Made by a program: the position numbers and the translations under genes. Shown piece after piece: positions 61,310-64,000 of a DNA stretch of 64,000 bases. The notes beneath the pieces were generated by a model. It searched no databases. It was given only the letters and a program-made list of their open reading frames with translations, and had not been told where the DNA came from. The stretch is from Agelas oroides. Its lineage: Eukaryota > Porifera > Demospongiae > Agelasida > Agelasidae. The first letter of the stretch is position 1, and every line of letters begins with the position of its first letter. Where the stretch lies: contig OX422183.1 in assembly GCA_949130485.1 (NCBI GenBank), positions 6,600,636-6,664,635 of the forward strand. The letters are read 5' to 3'.

Positions 61310-64000
61310 ATGGCCAGTGAATTGTCGTCGTTTGTCTTGTTGGTGCTCAGCAGCTGCATCCTAGTTGGAGGGCAGAATTGCTCCATGTCAGGTACTATGC
61401 GATATCTGTACGTTATCGTTTGTGGCTGTCAATAATCTGACTGGATTGAACTACTGGAATGCTGGTTCATTTTCGGGCACTAAAAGTCATTTTTAAAATT
61501 TGCATACCTGTAGAATTCCAACATGACCTCCTGCCAGCCCTGCTCGCAAGTCAAGTGAATTTGCCATTCATAATATGCATGGAGTTAGATTCTCACTTGA
61601 AACAGTATAGAATGTGCCTTCTGAAAACAATGTCATGAATGTTCTCTATCACATAATCATGTAGAGCTAGTCATAAAGCTGGAAGGTCCTGACTGGGTCG
61701 GGTTGTATAGCTCAGCTCCTGTGTGGAAGATTGATCGTGTTCATTGCTGATAGGAGCCACAGTCAAGAGTATGCTTCACTATACCTCAAATGAGTGATGG
61801 AGTACTATAGTGTGTAGCTATATATCACTACAAAAGCCAATTAATTGGTTGTTTGAACCCCAGAGTGGATCCTGGTTTCATGCAGAGAAGCTGAAGGGAC
61901 AGTGGTTATGAGAGGTTTATTTTTGTATTGGAGACTAATTGCACATGCAAGGCAAGGAGAAAGACAACTGCCCTGATACATAAACAGCCTCGCCCATGTT
62001 CTTACAAATGCACAGTAATACAAGCAGGTGATTCCCTCACAGATGTTAGTGGTTACTATCAGCAGGATCACGGTAGTAAGATAATCAAGGCTGCTGCCTC
62101 TCTGGTTGCATTATGCAATTAGTCTGTAACACCAAAGTAAACCTCTCCTAACCATGCACTGTCTCTTCACTGCAAACAACCAATTTGTTTTGGCAGTGAT
62201 ATATATATAATAGTAGATAATGCATGGTAGGCTGGGATTTATGGTCAATAACCACCCGACTCCAAGGGCGGAGCCCGAGTAGAAGGATGGTTACCATAAA
62301 TCCCAGACTAACATGCATTATGTGTTATATTCTCCAACCTGGCCTGGGTCCTTGTTGTTACGTATTAGTAAACACACAAGGTAGTTTACACTATAAACAA
62401 GGTATGTTATTAGTAAACATGCAAGGTGGTTTACACTGTAGCTTATAGGAAACAACTTCCTGTGGTATATGGAACAGAATCTACAACTTCCTGTCAGTAT
62501 ATTGAGAGACCCACCTGTTACTATAGAAATGAATAGCACTGAAGTGCTTAACCCTCGGCGCATAATATTAATGCAGAGTCACAGGACATAGCTAAGTAGG
62601 CGAAGGAAATTCATGAGTTTGATGGTACACTAGATAGCTAGCTGAGACTACACAAAGTCGTACAGGATAACAGTGTCCCAAGTTGTCCTACTAGCCCTTT
62701 ACCTTCCCCCAACAAACCCCTCCCTAATGTAGTGAGCATGTGTAGTGAGTAGGGAATCTGTGGGATACTCCCTGGTAATCCTGGATATGTACCATGCCTT
62801 ACATACATATTGTAGCAGTATTGACCATGCCTGTACATACATATTGTAGCAGTATTGAGCATGCATGTACATACATATTGTAGCAGTATTGAGCATGCAT
62901 GTACATACATATTGTAGCAGTATTGAGCATGCATGAACGACCTTAATTGCGCGTGGGCGTACCCGAGACTCAGAACAGGAAAAAGAGCGAAGGTAGCGGC
63001 CAACTTATTACATGTATCTAGTTATCGGGGGTTGAATATCATACACACCGAGCGTTGAACGTATAGTTGGTTGAACAACGCGCAAAACGTTGCCTTTCTG
63101 TTTTAGTCCTATTTTGATTACGTCATGCTTACGTAGAAAATACGATACATATTCGCGTTCCGGGGGAGCCTGGGAACGAGGCTACAACTAGCGCTCGCCG
63201 TGGCAAACGAATCGCAGCATAACTCTTGAACGAAACGTTCTTGGCGAAATCGCGAAATTTAAACACATCCTCGTTCGATTTGAAGCCTATCTGCGTCCAA
63301 ACTTCAGAGATTTAGCCGCCAGGTGAGCCAAGCTAGTTGTAACAGACACACAGACAGACAGACAAACGAAGTACTGTAACCCTCGCTGCGCATGCGCGCC
63401 GAGGGTTAACAAGGGTGCCCTGGAGAATATATATAAATAAATATATATAGCTAGGCAGCTATCAAGCAGACTACATAATATATGATTAGAGCAGAGTTGT
63501 GTCCTACCACTCTATTACTAGCTAGCTACCTGTGCTAGAATCTTCACATAAGTTGGTCTTCTGTTTCAAAATATTGGAGGAGACAGAATTATATTAACTT
63601 TTTACTATTTACTATGAGTCTGTCCAGCCAGGTATAGAGACCGATCTGATAGATCTAATGCAGGATTCAGTTCTACAAGTGATTCTTGTTAGAGACCATA
63701 AAATGTTTTTAGCAAAAAACATGCAGGTTGTTCCAGTAGTCCAGTCCAGTGAATATTAGCAGCCATCACTTTAGATGATGATGTTTATATAGCTAGCAAT
63801 GTAATTTATTTGCCTTTTGTGCAGCTGCAGTTCAGTTTCGCTCCTCCACTGTTACTGTTAGTGCTGAGAGTGAGAATAGTTCAACCCCTGGTGTTAGAGT
63901 GACCTGGAACACAACTGCACCACCTGAGTGTGTCGTATCTGTGAGGGTAGTGTTCAGACGTGGTACACATGGGGCTGAAGTAACAACCTACACAACTACC
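61310..64000 (+). CDS. Gene B2: second copy of the short FN3 receptor, 5' part only
   Basis: Signal-peptide exon 61310-61391 (MASELSSFVLLVLSSC..) and the first FN3 exon from 63825 or 63831 to the window end. Two acceptors six bases apart (GCAGCTGCAG) both keep the frame. The FN3-1 text STPGVRVTWNTTAPPECVVS matches gene B, with several amino-acid changes. The rest of the gene is outside the window, so whether it shares B's lesions cannot be seen. The first intron contains the insertion at 62530-63407. Confidence 0.82.
62217..62324. mobile_element. Hairpin MITE, right copy
   Basis: Same element as 15959-16068 (ATAATGCATGGTAGGCTGGG paired with its complement). Confidence 0.7.
62530..63407. mobile_element. 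878-bp element with AACCCTCGGCGC ends, right copy only
   Basis: The left end is TGAATAGCACTGAAGTGCTT then AACCCTCGGCGC; the right end is an (ACAG)n tract, then AACCCTCGCTGCGCATGCGC and GCCGAGGGTT, which folds as a hairpin. The left copy has the empty site CTATAGAAACAAGGG at about 16267. The target duplication is at most AA. Inside are four ~34-bp repeats (ACATACATATTGTAGCAGTA TTGAGCATGC, 62811-62935) and one end of a TAGCCTCG MITE near 63165. Confidence 0.85.

Larger units (their letters stand above)
45329..64000. repeat. Right copy of the segmental duplication (continues past the window)
   Basis: Matches bases 1 to about 16.8 kb in order. Copy-specific insertions in this copy: 46757-47100, 58046-58643, 60267-60794, 62530-63407. 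Copy-specific deletions: about 200 bp in DUF6589 near 54560, and about 230 bp in the MULE fragment near 56721. Confidence 0.93.

Overview
This is an intron-rich animal genome. Exons are short and have clear GT/AG borders, and nearly all extracellular exons are in phase 1-1. The repeat families and the TE-encoded N-terminal repeats (REQTLHR-like) resemble what I remember from demosponges such as Amphimedon; that assignment is a guess from memory, not proven by the window.

The core is a tandem array of related single-pass cell-surface receptors, all on the + strand. They share a signal-peptide exon (MA..LSS..LLVL..C.LVGG) and a set of one-exon fibronectin type III (FN3) domains. In order: (A) the 3' end of a receptor protein tyrosine phosphatase (RPTP), 31-6254; (B) a short FN3 receptor with a Pro/Ser/Thr-rich stalk, 15064-19972, carrying two lesions; (B') a decayed 3' fragment, 21640-23756; (C) an intact short FN3 receptor of 426 residues, 24872-27690; (D) a six-FN3 receptor with several frame lesions, 30924-36024; (E) a complete RPTP gene, 36888-51550, whose FN3 ectodomain matches C and D but whose cytoplasmic part holds three tyrosine repeats, an Ig-like domain without cysteines, an active-looking phosphatase domain D1 and a dead D2; (B2) the start of a second copy of B, 61310 to the window end.

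The window starts and ends in two copies of one large tandem duplication, offset about 45.3 kb near the RPTP 3' ends and about 46.2 kb near B/B2. Bases 1 to about 16.8 kb match 45.33-64.0 kb. Both copies carry the same older insertions: a MULE with 9-bp target duplications; FN3 gene debris; a convergent pair of a DUF6589 gene and a RecQ-like helicase fragment fused to a broken MULE transposase; and a non-LTR retrotransposon. Elements present in only one copy, with a clean empty site in the other (46757-47100, 58046-58643, 60267-60794, 62530-63407), are younger than the duplication. A segment of about 170 bp is inverted between the copies.

Between C and D lies a nested transposon block (27952-30316, with a pogo-like element at 29181-30045). 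Another element with long inverted ends (32796-33967) lies in an intron of D and contains a dimeric minisatellite. A tRNA-Thr-like sequence is at 23357-23428.

Functional reading (inference): a rapidly evolving cluster in which similar ectodomains are joined either to short tyrosine-bearing tails or to a phosphatase, like paired immune or allorecognition receptors. RNA and protein data would be needed to show this.
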